NCBI GenBank assembly: GCA_937864005.1 | Contig: CALMIL010000019.1 | Location: forward strand, 1-33,931 | DNA from: an uncultured Burkholderiales bacterium | GTDB lineage: Bacteria > Pseudomonadota > Gammaproteobacteria > Burkholderiales > Burkholderiaceae_C | Reading direction: 5' to 3' | DNA: 33,931 nt | Shown here: one piece after another, positions 10,159 through 24,402 of the stretch | Layout of the letters: each line of letters starts with the position of its first letter | Position numbering within the stretch: position 1 is the first letter of the stretch | The notes under the pieces: generated by a model | Told to the model about the DNA's origin: nothing | Database searches by the model: none | Seen by the model: the letters and a program-made list of their open reading frames with translations, nothing else | Translations under genes and position numbers: made by a program

Positions 10159-11361
10159 ATGACCATGAAGCGACTTTTGACCGCCGCGCTTTGCGCCGCA
10201 GCCCTCGTCGCCGGCGTGACCGGCGTGCAGGCTGCCGACCCGAAGGAAATCAAGATCGCGCTGATCGCGAGCAAGACCGGGCCGCTCGAAGCCTATGCCA
10301 AGCAGACGATCACTGGCTTCATGATGGGGCTCGACTACGCGACCGGCGGCACGATGATGGTCGCCGGCAAGAAGCTCGTCGTCATCGAGAAGGACGACCA
10401 GGGCAAGCCCGACGTCGGCAAGGCGGTGCTCGCCGCGGCGTACGCCGACGACAAGGTCGACATCGCGGTCGGCCCGACCGCCTCGCCGGTCGCGCTGGCG
10501 ATGCTGCCGGTGGCCGAGGAGTACAAGAAGATCCTGCTCGTCGAGCCGGCGGTCGCCGACTCGATCACCGGCGACAAATGGAACAAGTACATCTTCCGCA
10601 CCGGCCGCAACAGCTCGCAGGACGCGATCTCGAACGCCGTCGCGCTCGACAAGCCGGGCAACGTGATCGCGACGCTCGCGCAGGACAACGCCTTCGGCCG
10701 CGACGGCGTGAAGGCGTTCCGCTCGGCGATCAAGAACGCGAAGTTCGTGCACGAGGAGTTCGTGCCGTCGGGCACGACCGACTTCACGGCCGCGATGCAG
10801 CACCTGATCGACGCGATGAAGGACCAGAAGGGCCGCAAGATCGTCTGGGTCGTCTGGGCCGGCTCGCCGTCGCCGTTCTCCAAGTTCGCCGAGCTCGAAC
10901 TGCAGAAGCGCTACGGCATCGAGATGGCAACCGGCGGCAACATCCTGCCGGCGATGGTCGCGTACAAGGCGTACCCCGGAATGGAAGGCGCGCTCTACTA
11001 CTACTTCGGCATCCCGAAGAACCCGGTCAACGAGTGGCTCGTCGCGAACCACTACAAGCAGTTCAAGACGCCGCCTGACTTCTTCACCGCGGGCGGCATG
11101 AGCGCGGCGATCGCGGTCGTCGATGCGCTGAAGAAGACCAAGGGCGACACCAACACCAACAAGCTGATCGCGACGATGGAAGGCATGAGCTTCGAGACGC
11201 CCAAGGGTCTGATGACCTTCCGCAAGGAGGACCATCAGGCGATGCAGGACATGTATCACTTCAGAATCAAGGTCGACCCGGCCTTCGCCTGGGGCGTGCC
11301 CGAACTGGTGCACGAGATCAAGGCGAGCGAGATGAATATCCCGATTCAGAACAAGCGTTGA
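10159..11361 (+). CDS. HAAT-family ABC transporter substrate-binding protein
   Basis: This 400-residue periplasmic protein starts with a signal peptide (about residues 1-24, ending VQA before ADPKE). The mature part begins KIALIASKTGPLEAYAKQ and has the two-lobe Leu/Ile/Val-binding-protein fold of the Peripla_BP_6 type. It captures a small solute, in this family an amino acid, amide, urea or aromatic acid, and delivers it to the permeases encoded downstream. The substrate cannot be read from sequence. GGAG lies at 10151-10154, close to the ATG at 10159. A second ATG at 10165 (MKRLL) has better spacing and is a possible alternative start. It is the first gene of the operon and is followed by a strong stem-loop that overlaps its stop codon, consistent with extra production of the binding protein. 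Confidence 0.93.
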   Translation: MTMKRLLTAALCAAALVAGVTGVQAADPKEIKIALIASKTGPLEAYAKQTITGFMMGLDYATGGTMMVAGKKLVVIEKDDQGKPDVGKAVLAAAYADDKVDIAVGPTASPVALAMLPVAEEYKKILLVEPAVADSITGDKWNKYIFRTGRNSSQDAISNAVALDKPGNVIATLAQDNAFGRDGVKAFRSAIKNAKFVHEEFVPSGTTDFTAAMQHLIDAMKDQKGRKIVWVVWAGSPSPFSKFAELELQKRYGIEMATGGNILPAMVAYKAYPGMEGALYYYFGIPKNPVNEWLVANHYKQFKTPPDFFTAGGMSAAIAVVDALKKTKGDTNTNKLIATMEGMSFETPKGLMTFRKEDHQAMQDMYHFRIKVDPAFAWGVPELVHEIKASEMNIPIQNKR

Positions 11362-11384
11362 AACGCCGCAGGCGTTTCAACGCT
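11354..11384 (+). promoter_or_regulatory. 14-bp perfect stem-loop over the binding-protein stop codon
   Basis: Bases 11354-11367 (AGCGTTGAAACGCC) pair perfectly with 11371-11384 around a three-base loop GCA. The TGA stop (11359-11361) lies inside the left arm. No T-run follows, so read-through into livG is expected. Such intercistronic hairpins in binding-protein operons are known to shield the upstream mRNA from 3' exonucleases and raise its level over the transporter genes. Confidence 0.75.
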
Positions 11385-11409
11385 GCGCGCTGAACGTTTC
11401 GCTCCCCCT

Positions 11410-11430
11410 AGCCCCCTCCAAGCGGGGGCT
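11410..11430 (+). promoter_or_regulatory. Second intercistronic hairpin
   Basis: AGCCCCC (11410-11416) and GGGGGCT (11424-11430) pair around a 7-base loop in the 114-bp gap before the first ATPase gene. No T-run follows. It may act with the hairpin at 11354 as an mRNA processing or attenuation point, or may be a common C/G-rich genomic repeat. Confidence 0.5.
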
Positions 11431-11475
11431 CCAGTCAGGATCACGAGTGCGGACTGCGTCCGCGCCGGAACCGCT

Positions 11476-12227
11476 GTGCTCGAAACCACCGACCTCACGA
11501 TTCGCTTCGGCGGGCATGTTGCCGTCGATCACGTCACGTGCCGCTTCGAGCCGGGCACGCTGACGGCGATCGTCGGCCCGAACGGCGCCGGCAAGACGAC
11601 CTACTTCAACCTCATCAGCGGGCAACTGCCGGCGAGCGAGGGCAAGGTCGAGCTCGACGGCGAGGACATCACGCGCCTGCCGGCGTCGAGCCGCACGCGC
11701 CGCGGCCTCGGGCGCGCGTTCCAGCTCACGCAGCTCTTTGCGAACCTGTCCGTCGTCGAGAACGTGCGGCTTGCGGTGCAGGCGCGCTGCGGCGGCGGCA
11801 TGGCGCTCCTGAAGGTCTGGCTCGACCATGACGAATGGATCGCCGAGGCGACCGACCTGCTGCAGCAGGTGCAACTCGCCGACAAGCGCGACGTGCCGGC
11901 CGCGGCGCTGCCGCACGGCGACCAGCGCAAGCTCGAGGTGGCGCTCTTGATGGCGCTCGGCCCCAAGGTCTACATGTTCGACGAGCCGACCGCTGGCATG
12001 AGCGTCGACGACGCGCCGGTCGTGCTCGACCTGATCCGCGCCCTCAAGGCGCGCGGCGACCGCACGATCCTGCTCGTCGAGCACAAGATGGACGTGGTGC
12101 GCGAACTCGCCGACCGCATCATCGTGCTGCACAACGGCAAGCTCGTCGCCGACGGCGAGCCGGCAGCCGTGATCGCGTCGCCAGTCGTTCAGGAAGCCTA
12201 CCTCGGCGTGGCCGCCGAGGCGTCCAC

Positions 12228-12231
<4 letters not shown>
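11476..12231 (+). CDS. livG: Branched-chain amino acid-type ABC transporter ATPase (LivG-like)
   Basis: This 251-residue nucleotide-binding subunit has Walker A GPNGAGKTT (34-42), a Q-loop region around GRAFQLTQLF, an unusual signature LPHGDQRKLE (145-154) that replaces LSGGQ as is common in LivG proteins, Walker B VYMFDEP (165-171) and switch His203 in LLVEHKM. It powers solute import together with the LivF-like partner at the membrane. The start is a GTG at 11476. The alternative would delete the first beta-strand (TTDLTIRFGG), so the GTG is preferred. Its TGA overlaps the ATG of the next gene (ATGA), showing translational coupling. Confidence 0.92.
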
Positions 12232-12961
<730 letters not shown>

Positions 12962-12965
<4 letters not shown>

Positions 12966-13981
12966 CGACAACGACCAGCGCCGCGCTCAGCGCCGAACAG
13001 GCCGCCGATGACATCCCGAAGGCGCGCTTCGACTGGATTCCGATTGCGCTCGTCGCGCTGCTCGCCGCGATCGCGCTGCCGGCGATCGGCAGCACCAGCA
13101 CCTGGCTCACGCTGACGGTGGCCGGCCTCGCGATGGGGCTGATCGTCTTCGTCATCGCCTCCGGCCTCACGCTCGTCTTCGGGCTGATGGACGTGCTCAA
13201 CTTCGGCCACGGCATCTTCATCGCGATCGGCGCCTTCGTCGCGACGAGCGTGATGGGCTGGTCGGCAGGCGTCGGCTTGAGCGGCCTCGCGGGCGTGTTC
13301 GCCGCAATGTCTGTCGCGATGGCGGTCGCCGCCGCGATCGGCTGGGCCTTCGAGCGCGTCATCATCCGTCCGGTCTACGGCATGCACCTGAAGCAGATCC
13401 TGATCACGATGGGCGGCATGATCGTCGGCGAGGAACTGATCAAGATGATCTGGGGCCCGCTGCAGATCGCGCTGCCGCTGCCCGAAGCGCTCGGCGGCGC
13501 GTGGCTGATCGGCGACGCCGCGATCGAGCGCTACCGCGTGTTCGCCGGCGCGATCGGCCTCGTCGTTTTCGCCGCGCTCGCCTTCACCCTCGCGCGCACC
13601 AAGATCGGCCTCCTGATCCGCGCCGGCGTGCAGGACCGCGAGATGGTGGAAAGCCTCGGCTACCGTATCCGGCGCCTGTTCGTCGGCGTGTTCGTCGTCG
13701 GCTCCGGGCTCGCCGGGCTCGGCGGCGTGCTGTGGGGCCTGTACCAGCAAAGCGTCACGCCGCAGATCGGCGCGCAGGTCAACATCCTGCTCTTCATCGT
13801 CATCATCATCGGCGGCCTCGGTTCGACGCTGGGCTGCTTCGTCGGCGCCTTGCTCGTCGGGCTGATGGCGAACTACACCGGTTTCCTCGCGCCGAAGGTC
13901 GCGCTCTTCTCGAATATCGCGCTGATGGTCGCGATCCTGATGTGGCGGCCGCAGGGCCTGTATCCGGTGTCGAGCCGATGA
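12962..13981 (+). CDS. livH: Branched-chain amino acid-type ABC transporter permease (LivH-like)
   Basis: This 339-residue inner-membrane permease has about nine hydrophobic segments. LTLVFGLMDVLNFGHGIFIAIGAF (start near residue 67) contains the NFGHG motif of LivH proteins, and IGGLGSTLGCFVGALLVG near the C-terminus is the other family hallmark. The N-terminal 20 residues are polar and extra to the usual core. It forms the translocation pore together with the LivM-like subunit. It starts at an ATG overlapping the livF stop (ATGA). Confidence 0.92.
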
Positions 13982-14023
13982 ACGCGCACCACGGCTCGCC
14001 CGCGCCGCAGCGGAGGCACTGAG

Positions 14024-15115
14024 ATGCTCGACCGCATCCTCTCGCACGACCGCCCGCGCAGCGTCTGGCTGGCGCTGATGCTCGTCGCCGTGCTCGTCGC
14101 GCTCGCGCTCGCGCCGTTCCTCTTTCCGGGTGCGAAGGCGATGTCGGTCGCGGCCAAGATGCTCGTCTTCATCCTGCTCGTCGCGAGCTACGACCTGCTG
14201 CTCGGCTACACCGGAATCGTCAGCTTCGCGCACACGATGTTCTTCGGCATCGGCGCCTACGGCGTCGCGATCGCGAGCACGCGCCTGGGCGACGGCTGGC
14301 TGGCACTCGGCGCCGGCGTCGCCGCGGCGCTCGCCGTCGCCGTCGTGCTGTCGCTCGTCATCGGCCTCTTCAGCCTGCGCGTGAAGGCGATCTTCTTCGC
14401 GATGATCACGCTCGCCGTCGCCGCCGCGTTCCAGACGCTCGCCTCGCAGCTCTCGTCGCTGACCGGCGGCGAGGACGGGCTGAGCTTTCGCACGCCCGAG
14501 TGGCTGAGCCCGTCGTTCGAGCCGTTCGAGAGCGAGTTCTTCGGCCTGCTGATCGACGGCAAGACGATCACCTACTGGCTGCTCTTCGTCGTCGTCGTCG
14601 CGCTCGTGCTGCTGCTGCTGCGCATCGTCAACTCGCCGTTCGGCCGCGTGCTGCAGGCGATCCGCGAGAACGACTTCCGCGCCGAGGCGATCGGCTACCG
14701 CACTGTCGTCTATCGCACGCTCTCCAACGTGCTGTCGGCGCTGTTCGCGACGATCGCGGGCGTCCTGCTCGCGCTGTGGGTGCGCTACGTCGGGCCCGAT
14801 ATCACGCTGTCGTTCGAGGTCATGCTCGACGTGCTGCTGATCGTCGTCATCGGCGGCATGGGAACGATCTACGGCGCGATCATCGGCAGCGTGCTCTTCA
14901 TGTTCGCGCAGAGCTATCTGCAGGACCTGATGAAGCTCGTCTCGACAGGCGGCGGCGTGCTCGACGGCGTGCCGGTGCTGGGCGTGCTGTTCTCGCCCGA
15001 CCGCTGGCTGCTGTGGCTGGGCATCCTCTTTGTGCTGTCGGTCTACCACTTCCCGGCCGGCGTCGTCGGCCGCCTGCGCGCCGGCCGCGCGGTGAAGGCG
15101 AAGGGCGCGCCATGA
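14024..15115 (+). CDS. livM: Branched-chain amino acid-type ABC transporter permease (LivM-like)
   Basis: This 363-residue inner-membrane permease has roughly ten hydrophobic segments. It carries the LivM hallmarks LLLGYTGIVSFAHTMFFGIG (about 63-82), an RAIREND-like loop (QAIRENDFRAEAIGY) and IGGMGTIYGAIIGS near the C-terminus. It partners the LivH-like subunit. It begins 42 bp after livH, with GGAGG (14011-14015) eight bases upstream of the ATG. Its stop overlaps the ATG of the hydrolase gene (ATGA). Confidence 0.92.
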   Translation: MLDRILSHDRPRSVWLALMLVAVLVALALAPFLFPGAKAMSVAAKMLVFILLVASYDLLLGYTGIVSFAHTMFFGIGAYGVAIASTRLGDGWLALGAGVAAALAVAVVLSLVIGLFSLRVKAIFFAMITLAVAAAFQTLASQLSSLTGGEDGLSFRTPEWLSPSFEPFESEFFGLLIDGKTITYWLLFVVVVALVLLLLRIVNSPFGRVLQAIRENDFRAEAIGYRTVVYRTLSNVLSALFATIAGVLLALWVRYVGPDITLSFEVMLDVLLIVVIGGMGTIYGAIIGSVLFMFAQSYLQDLMKLVSTGGGVLDGVPVLGVLFSPDRWLLWLGILFVLSVYHFPAGVVGRLRAGRAVKAKGAP

Positions 15116-15951
15116 CCGGCCCCGCATCTCACTACCTGCGCTGCGAAGGCCGCGAGATCCACTACACCGAGTGGGGTGCGCAGCATGCGCAGACGGTGGT
15201 CGCCTGGCACGGCCTGGCGCGCACCGGGCGCGACATGGACGAAGTCGCGGAACATCTGTCGGCGCGCTTTCGCGTCATCTGCCCCGACACCCTCGGCCGC
15301 GGACTGAGCGAGTGGAGCCCGGACCCGGCGGCCGAATACTGCCTGAGCTTCTACGTGCGGCTCGCGCACTCGCTGCTGAACCAGCTCGGCATCGACCGCG
15401 TGCAGTGGCTCGGCACGTCGATGGGCGGCGCGATCGGCCTCGTCGCCGCGGCTGGCGCGCTGCGCGGGCGCATCACGCGCCTGATCCTGAACGACAACGG
15501 GCCGCAACTGGCGGCGGCCGCGATCGAGCGCATCCGCGCCTACGCCGGCAACCCGCCCGCGTTCGCGACGGTGAGCGAGCTCGAGGCGTATTTCCGCACC
15601 GTCTACAAGCCCTACGGCTTCCTGACCGACGCCCAATGGCGGCGCCTCACCGAAACCTCGACCCGCCGCCTGAGCGACGGCCGCGTCACGCCGCATTACG
15701 ACCCGGCGATGGTGCAGCAGTTCATCGCCCACCCGAACGACTACGAACGTTGGGCCGAATGGGACAGCCTCGACATCCCGGTGCTGTGCCTGCGCGGCGA
15801 GGCGAGCGACCTGCTGCTCGCCGAAACGGCCGACGCGATGCGCCAGCGCGGCCCGCGCGCCGTCGTCGTCACGATCCCCGGCTGCGGCCACGCGCCGGCG
15901 CTGAACGTGCCGGAGCAGCTGGCGCTCGTCGAGCGGTTCTTCGCCGGCTGA
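15112..15951 (+). CDS. Alpha/beta-hydrolase co-encoded with the transporter
   Basis: This 279-residue cytoplasmic alpha/beta hydrolase has the oxyanion-hole His-Gly (WHGLARTG, 32-39), nucleophile elbow GTSMGG with Ser103, acid Asp233 (GEASDLLL) and catalytic His260 (GCGHAP), so the triad is complete. No signal peptide is seen. Its ATG overlaps the livM stop codon, so it is part of the transporter operon. The simplest inference is that the imported solute, or a CoA/ester/amide derivative of it, is hydrolysed by this enzyme. The family is too broad to name the substrate. Confidence 0.88.
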   Translation: MTGPASHYLRCEGREIHYTEWGAQHAQTVVAWHGLARTGRDMDEVAEHLSARFRVICPDTLGRGLSEWSPDPAAEYCLSFYVRLAHSLLNQLGIDRVQWLGTSMGGAIGLVAAAGALRGRITRLILNDNGPQLAAAAIERIRAYAGNPPAFATVSELEAYFRTVYKPYGFLTDAQWRRLTETSTRRLSDGRVTPHYDPAMVQQFIAHPNDYERWAEWDSLDIPVLCLRGEASDLLLAETADAMRQRGPRAVVVTIPGCGHAPALNVPEQLALVERFFAG

Positions 15952-16097
15952 TGACCAAGACGGCCCGTAGCCGCCTTCGCGCATCGATCCAAAGATCGGG
16001 GCATTGGCAACATTCCCGCTGAACGGCTGGAGGCTACTGGGCAAGTGCGAGGCGCAAATCGGGTGGCATTGCCGAAGAATCCTGCCCGAAATGCTGT

Positions 16098-16126
16098 TGC
16101 GCACTGCATTGCGGCCGGGAATAGAC
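16098..16126 (+). promoter_or_regulatory. Candidate promoter of the first antitoxin gene
   Basis: TTGCGC (16098-16103) and AATAGA/TAGACT (16121-16128) stand 17-19 bp apart, 30 bp upstream of the antitoxin ATG. The same TAGACT box occurs at 17502-17507, 28 bp before the second antitoxin gene, which makes the pair more believable than either alone. Confidence 0.4.
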
Positions 16127-16155
16127 TCGGGGCCGTCAGTCCGTCGGAGTGCCGA

Positions 16156-16398
16156 ATGACCGCATCGCTGAAAGCCGTCGAAGCCGCTGCCATGGAGCTC
16201 ACCGCGCAGGATCGTGCTGAATTGATCGAGCGGCTGATCGACACGGTGGTTCCGCCGCCGCCGCTGCACCCGGCGTGGGAAGAGGAGATCGCGCGCCGTG
16301 TGGCCGAACTCGATGCCGGGTTGGTCGAGAGCATTCCGGCCGAAGCCGTATTCGCGCGGATGCGCGCCATGATCGAGGCCCATGACGCCCAGAAATGA
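16156..16398 (+). CDS. Addiction-module antitoxin, first module
   Basis: This 80-residue acidic helical protein is of the 'putative addiction module component' type (Unstab_antitox family). Features include the N-terminal VEAAAMELTAQDRAELIERL and the middle HPAWEEEIARRVAELDAG. It should neutralise the toxin encoded next, and autoregulate the pair. The upstream frame is open for another 37 codons, but the ATG at 16156 has the family's normal N-terminus. The TGA overlaps the toxin ATG (ATGA). It is clearly related to the antitoxin at 17535 (shared pattern AxxAMxLTxxxRAxL and IPxExVxAxxRA). Confidence 0.85.
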   Translation: MTASLKAVEAAAMELTAQDRAELIERLIDTVVPPPPLHPAWEEEIARRVAELDAGLVESIPAEAVFARMRAMIEAHDAQK

Positions 16399-16685
16399 GG
16401 CACGAGTTTCGGCCGCAGGCGCAGCAGGAGCTTCTTGACGCGACGCGGTGGTACCTCGCGAATGCTGGCCCTGGCGTCGCCGCACAGTTCGAGAGGGCCG
16501 TGCAACGCGCCTTGCGCCTGCTGGCCTTCATGCCGCAAGTGGGCCGCCCCGGCTACCCCGGAGTGCGGACCTGGCATCTGAAGGACTTTCCGTACACCTT
16601 GGTATACCGCGTGACCGGCGATGCGATCGTCATCCTTGCCGTGGCGCATCAGAGTCGTGAGCCGGGCTACTGGGCGGGTCGGTAG
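16395..16685 (+). CDS. ParE/RelE-type toxin, first module
   Basis: This 96-residue toxin of the ParE/RelE superfamily starts MRHEFRPQAQQELLDATRWY, has the central PQVGRPGYPGVRTWHLKDFPYTLVYRV strand region and ends VAHQSREPGYWAGR. Proteins of this group poison gyrase or cleave mRNA; which one is not decidable here. The ATG overlaps the antitoxin stop, and the full length matches the family. A degraded copy of its start region is found at 18205-18256, and a related, frameshifted toxin at 17759. Confidence 0.87.
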   Translation: MRHEFRPQAQQELLDATRWYLANAGPGVAAQFERAVQRALRLLAFMPQVGRPGYPGVRTWHLKDFPYTLVYRVTGDAIVILAVAHQSREPGYWAGR

Positions 16686-16734
16686 CGGCGGACAAGCGAG
16701 TGCAGACCTTGCGGCCAAGCGTCACGATGGCAGG

Positions 16735-17439
16735 GTGATCCGCCACATCCTGCCGCTGCGGCTGCCGCTGGCGCTGGCGCTGGCGCTGGCCGCAGCAGCG
16801 CCGGCCCTCTTCGCGCAAACGCCGCCCGGCCCGGCCGAGCAGGCACGCTACGGCGGCCTGCACGCGGCGGCGCAGCAGGGTGACGCCGCGCGCATCGCGG
16901 CGCTGCTCGCCGCGGGCGCCGCCCCCAATAGCCGCGACGGCAACGGCCGCACGCCGCTGCACGTCGCCGCATTCGCGCGCCAGGGCGACGCGATCCGCGC
17001 GCTCGCCAAGGGCGGCGCCGACCTCGGCGCGCTCGACAACGACCGCTACGACGCGGTGACGATCGCCGCCGTCGCCGACGACGAGCCCACGCTCGCCTTG
17101 CTTCTCTCGCTCGGCGCGAGCGCGAAGCTGACGACGAGCCGCTACGACGGCACGGCGCTCATCGCCGCCGCGCACCTGGGCCACGACAGCGTCGTGCGCC
17201 AGCTGATCGCCGCTGGCGCGCCGCTCGACCACGTCAACAACCTGCACTGGACGGCGCTCATCGAGGCCATCTTCCTCGGCGACGGCGGCAGGCGCCACCA
17301 GGCCGTGGTGCGCGACCTGCTCGCCGCGGGCGCGAACACCCAGCTCGCCGATCGCACCGGCGCGACGCCGCTCGCGCTGGCGCGCGGGCGGGGTTACCGC
17401 GAAATGGTGCTGATGCTGGAGGCGGGCGGCGCGCGTTGA
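16735..17439 (+). CDS. Secreted ankyrin-repeat protein
   Basis: This protein of about 234 residues has a signal peptide (LPLALALALAAAAPALFAQ, ending near residue 28), then five to six ankyrin repeats. Recognisable units include LHAAAQQGDAARIAALLAAG, the TPLHVAAFARQGDAIRALAKGGAD unit, ALIAAAHLGHDSVVRQLIAAG and [21 protein letters not shown]. Ankyrin repeats bind partner proteins, and the export signal places it in the periplasm. The GTG at 16735 is chosen because it puts the signal peptide at the N-terminus; the open frame upstream is antisense to nothing but overlaps the toxin gene. It sits between two related toxin-antitoxin modules. Its 3' end recurs as a fragment at 18291-18352. Confidence 0.82.
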   Translation: MIRHILPLRLPLALALALAAAAPALFAQTPPGPAEQARYGGLHAAAQQGDAARIAALLAAGAAPNSRDGNGRTPLHVAAFARQGDAIRALAKGGADLGALDNDRYDAVTIAAVADDEPTLALLLSLGASAKLTTSRYDGTALIAAAHLGHDSVVRQLIAAGAPLDHVNNLHWTALIEAIFLGDGGRRHQAVVRDLLAAGANTQLADRTGATPLALARGRGYREMVLMLEAGGAR

Positions 17440-17522
17440 GAAGTTGCGCCCAGGCGCTGCATGGATCGTCCGTGGCGGTGGCGCCGTCACGCCCACCGAA
17501 CTAGACTGCCGGCAACGACATG

Positions 17523-17529
17523 AAGGAGG
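17523..17529 (+). promoter_or_regulatory. Ribosome-binding site deciding the second antitoxin start
   Basis: AAGGAGG at 17523-17529 is a near-perfect Shine-Dalgarno sequence five bases before the ATG at 17535. It argues against the in-frame ATG at 17520, which lies upstream of it. Confidence 0.8.
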
Positions 17530-17534
17530 CCCAC

Positions 17535-17759
17535 ATGCCAACCCCGATCGAAATCGTCGAAGCCGAGGCCATGAAACTCACGCCTGGCGAACGCGCTGAT
17601 CTGGCCGACAAGCTATGGCTGAGTGTGCACTCCAAGGAAGAGGTCGATACCGCATGGGATGCAGAGATCGCGCGGCGTATCGAGCAGATCGATTCCGGCG
17701 AGGTGGAGTGCATCCCGTGGGAAAGCGTGATGGCCGAACTGCGCGCCAAGCTCGATTGA
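17535..17759 (+). CDS. Addiction-module antitoxin, second module
   Basis: This 74-residue acidic protein of the same 'addiction module component' family as the gene at 16156 starts MPTPIEIVEAEAMKLTPGER, with DTAWDAEIARRIEQIDSG in the middle. The start is fixed by the strong ribosome site at 17523. Its stop overlaps the start of the next reading frame (TGATG), the usual coupling to a toxin gene. That toxin is frameshifted here, so the antitoxin may now be unpaired, although it could still bind the first module's toxin. Confidence 0.85.
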   Translation: MPTPIEIVEAEAMKLTPGERADLADKLWLSVHSKEEVDTAWDAEIARRIEQIDSGEVECIPWESVMAELRAKLD

Positions 17760-18054
17760 TGCAGTTGATCGCCCACCCCGCGGCGCGGCGCGGCGCGAGC
17801 TCGACGCCGCGCTGGAGTGGAGCGGGGCGACTTTCGGCCGCCCTACGGCGGCGCGATTGCAGCGCAGGATCGAACAGGCGGGCCGCATGTTGATGCGCGA
17901 GCCGGCGCTCGGGACGCCGGCCGAGGGCCGGGCGCGCAAGCTGCCGCTGAGCAGGTTTCCATTCACGCTGGTGTATCGCGTGGATGGCAGCGTCATTCAC
18001 GTGCTGGCGCTGATGCATCAGAGCAGGGAGCCGGGGTACTGGGCAGACCGATAG
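17759..18054 (+). pseudogene. ParE/RelE-type toxin, second module, frameshifted
   Basis: The ATG at 17759 reads MQLIAHPAARRG and then leaves the toxin frame, ending at a stop near 17891. From 17797 another frame continues the protein as ELDAALEWSGATFGRPTAAR, followed by LQRRIEQAGRMLMREPALG and ending ALMHQSREPGYWADR at 18054. Joining the two frames inside the GC repeat at 17781-17797 gives a normal toxin of about 96 residues. So the gene is disrupted by a small indel in a GCGGCGCGGC-type tract, or the assembly has an error there. The C-terminal 65 residues alone (from a TTG at 17857) would lack the first helices. It resembles the toxin at 16395 (shared TLVYRV and HQSREPGYWA). Confidence 0.8.
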
Positions 18055-18204
18055 TGGAACCGCGGGCTATAGAGGCGCCACACTGCAGTGGCTGGCGATG
18101 TGGCCCTGCAGGCTTGTCGGTGGCGGCGCGGGGAACACTCGCATCGAGTGCCCGGGCTGACGCGCGTCGCGGGCGGGTTCAAGCCCGAGGACGGCGGGTT
18201 TCAC
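18055..18204. other. Gene-free interval
   Basis: I see no gene, repeat or clear promoter in these 150 bp between the broken toxin and the toxin/ankyrin remnant. Confidence 0.5.
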
Positions 18205-18352
18205 ATTGACGCCAAGAAATGAGGCACGAGATTCGGTCGAAAGCCCGGCAGGAGCCAGGCAGATCGGCCACGTCGATCCGGGACAGCACGACGCGCGCGG
18301 CCGCGGCTACCGCGAGATGGTGCTGATGCTGGAGGCGGCCGGCGCACGTTGA
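18205..18352 (+). pseudogene. Remnant: toxin start joined to ankyrin gene end
   Basis: Bases 18205-18256 closely match the antitoxin/toxin junction at 16381-16432, including GACGCC(C/A)AGAAATGAGGC and the toxin start MRHE. Bases 18291-18352 match the 3' end of the ankyrin gene (17385-17439): [13 protein letters not shown], then GAR and a stop. The roughly 1 kb between these points in the intact copy is missing. This is therefore a deletion-fused relic of another copy of the toxin-ankyrin unit. Confidence 0.78.
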
Positions 18353-18383
18353 CCATGGCGGCGGCTGTCGGGGAGGGGCTCCC

Positions 18384-18389
18384 TACAAT
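18384..18389 (+). promoter_or_regulatory. Candidate -10 box of uvrA
   Basis: TACAAT matches five of six -10 consensus bases, 25 bp before the uvrA ATG. No matching -35 hexamer at 16-18 bp is visible, and I see no LexA box (CTGT-N8-ACAG). Confidence 0.35.
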
Positions 18390-18413
18390 GTCCGGCCCCT
18401 CTTTCGTCAGCGC

Positions 18414-24212
<5,799 letters not shown>

Positions 24213-24235
24213 AGTGACGATAGTGCTACGAAGCT

Positions 24236-24402
24236 GCGTGCTCCGTACCTCCCGCTTGCGCCATACGAAGCGAAAGGCGCTGCATTCTCGTTGTAGTCAG
24301 CGGTAAACGCATGGATGGCCTCACACAGTTGCTCGACGCTGCTGAAGCTCGCGTTCTTCAGCGTCTTGCGCTGGGAGATGCCGAACCAGATTTCGACCCA
24401 GC
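24236..24402 (-). pseudogene. IS630-family transposase C-terminal fragment
   Basis: Read on the minus strand from 24400, the frame gives WVEIWFGISQRKTLKNASF followed by SSVEQLCEAIHAF and TADYNENAAPF. This is the end of an IS630-type DDE transposase (typical pattern W-x-x-x-WFxxL-x-R...SxxxLxxAIxxFIxxxN). The catalytic part is absent, and the fragment joins directly to a BrnA-like fragment at 24403. No inverted repeats are visible. It is a dead remnant. Confidence 0.72.

Noticed and set aside
11362-11475. Hairpins in the livG leader as an intrinsic terminator
   Set aside because: No T-run follows either stem, and the downstream genes clearly belong to the operon.
18349-18354. TTGACC as -35 box of uvrA
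   Set aside because: The distance to TACAAT (18384) is 29 bp, too long for a sigma-70 promoter. The hexamer is the stop region of the ankyrin relic.
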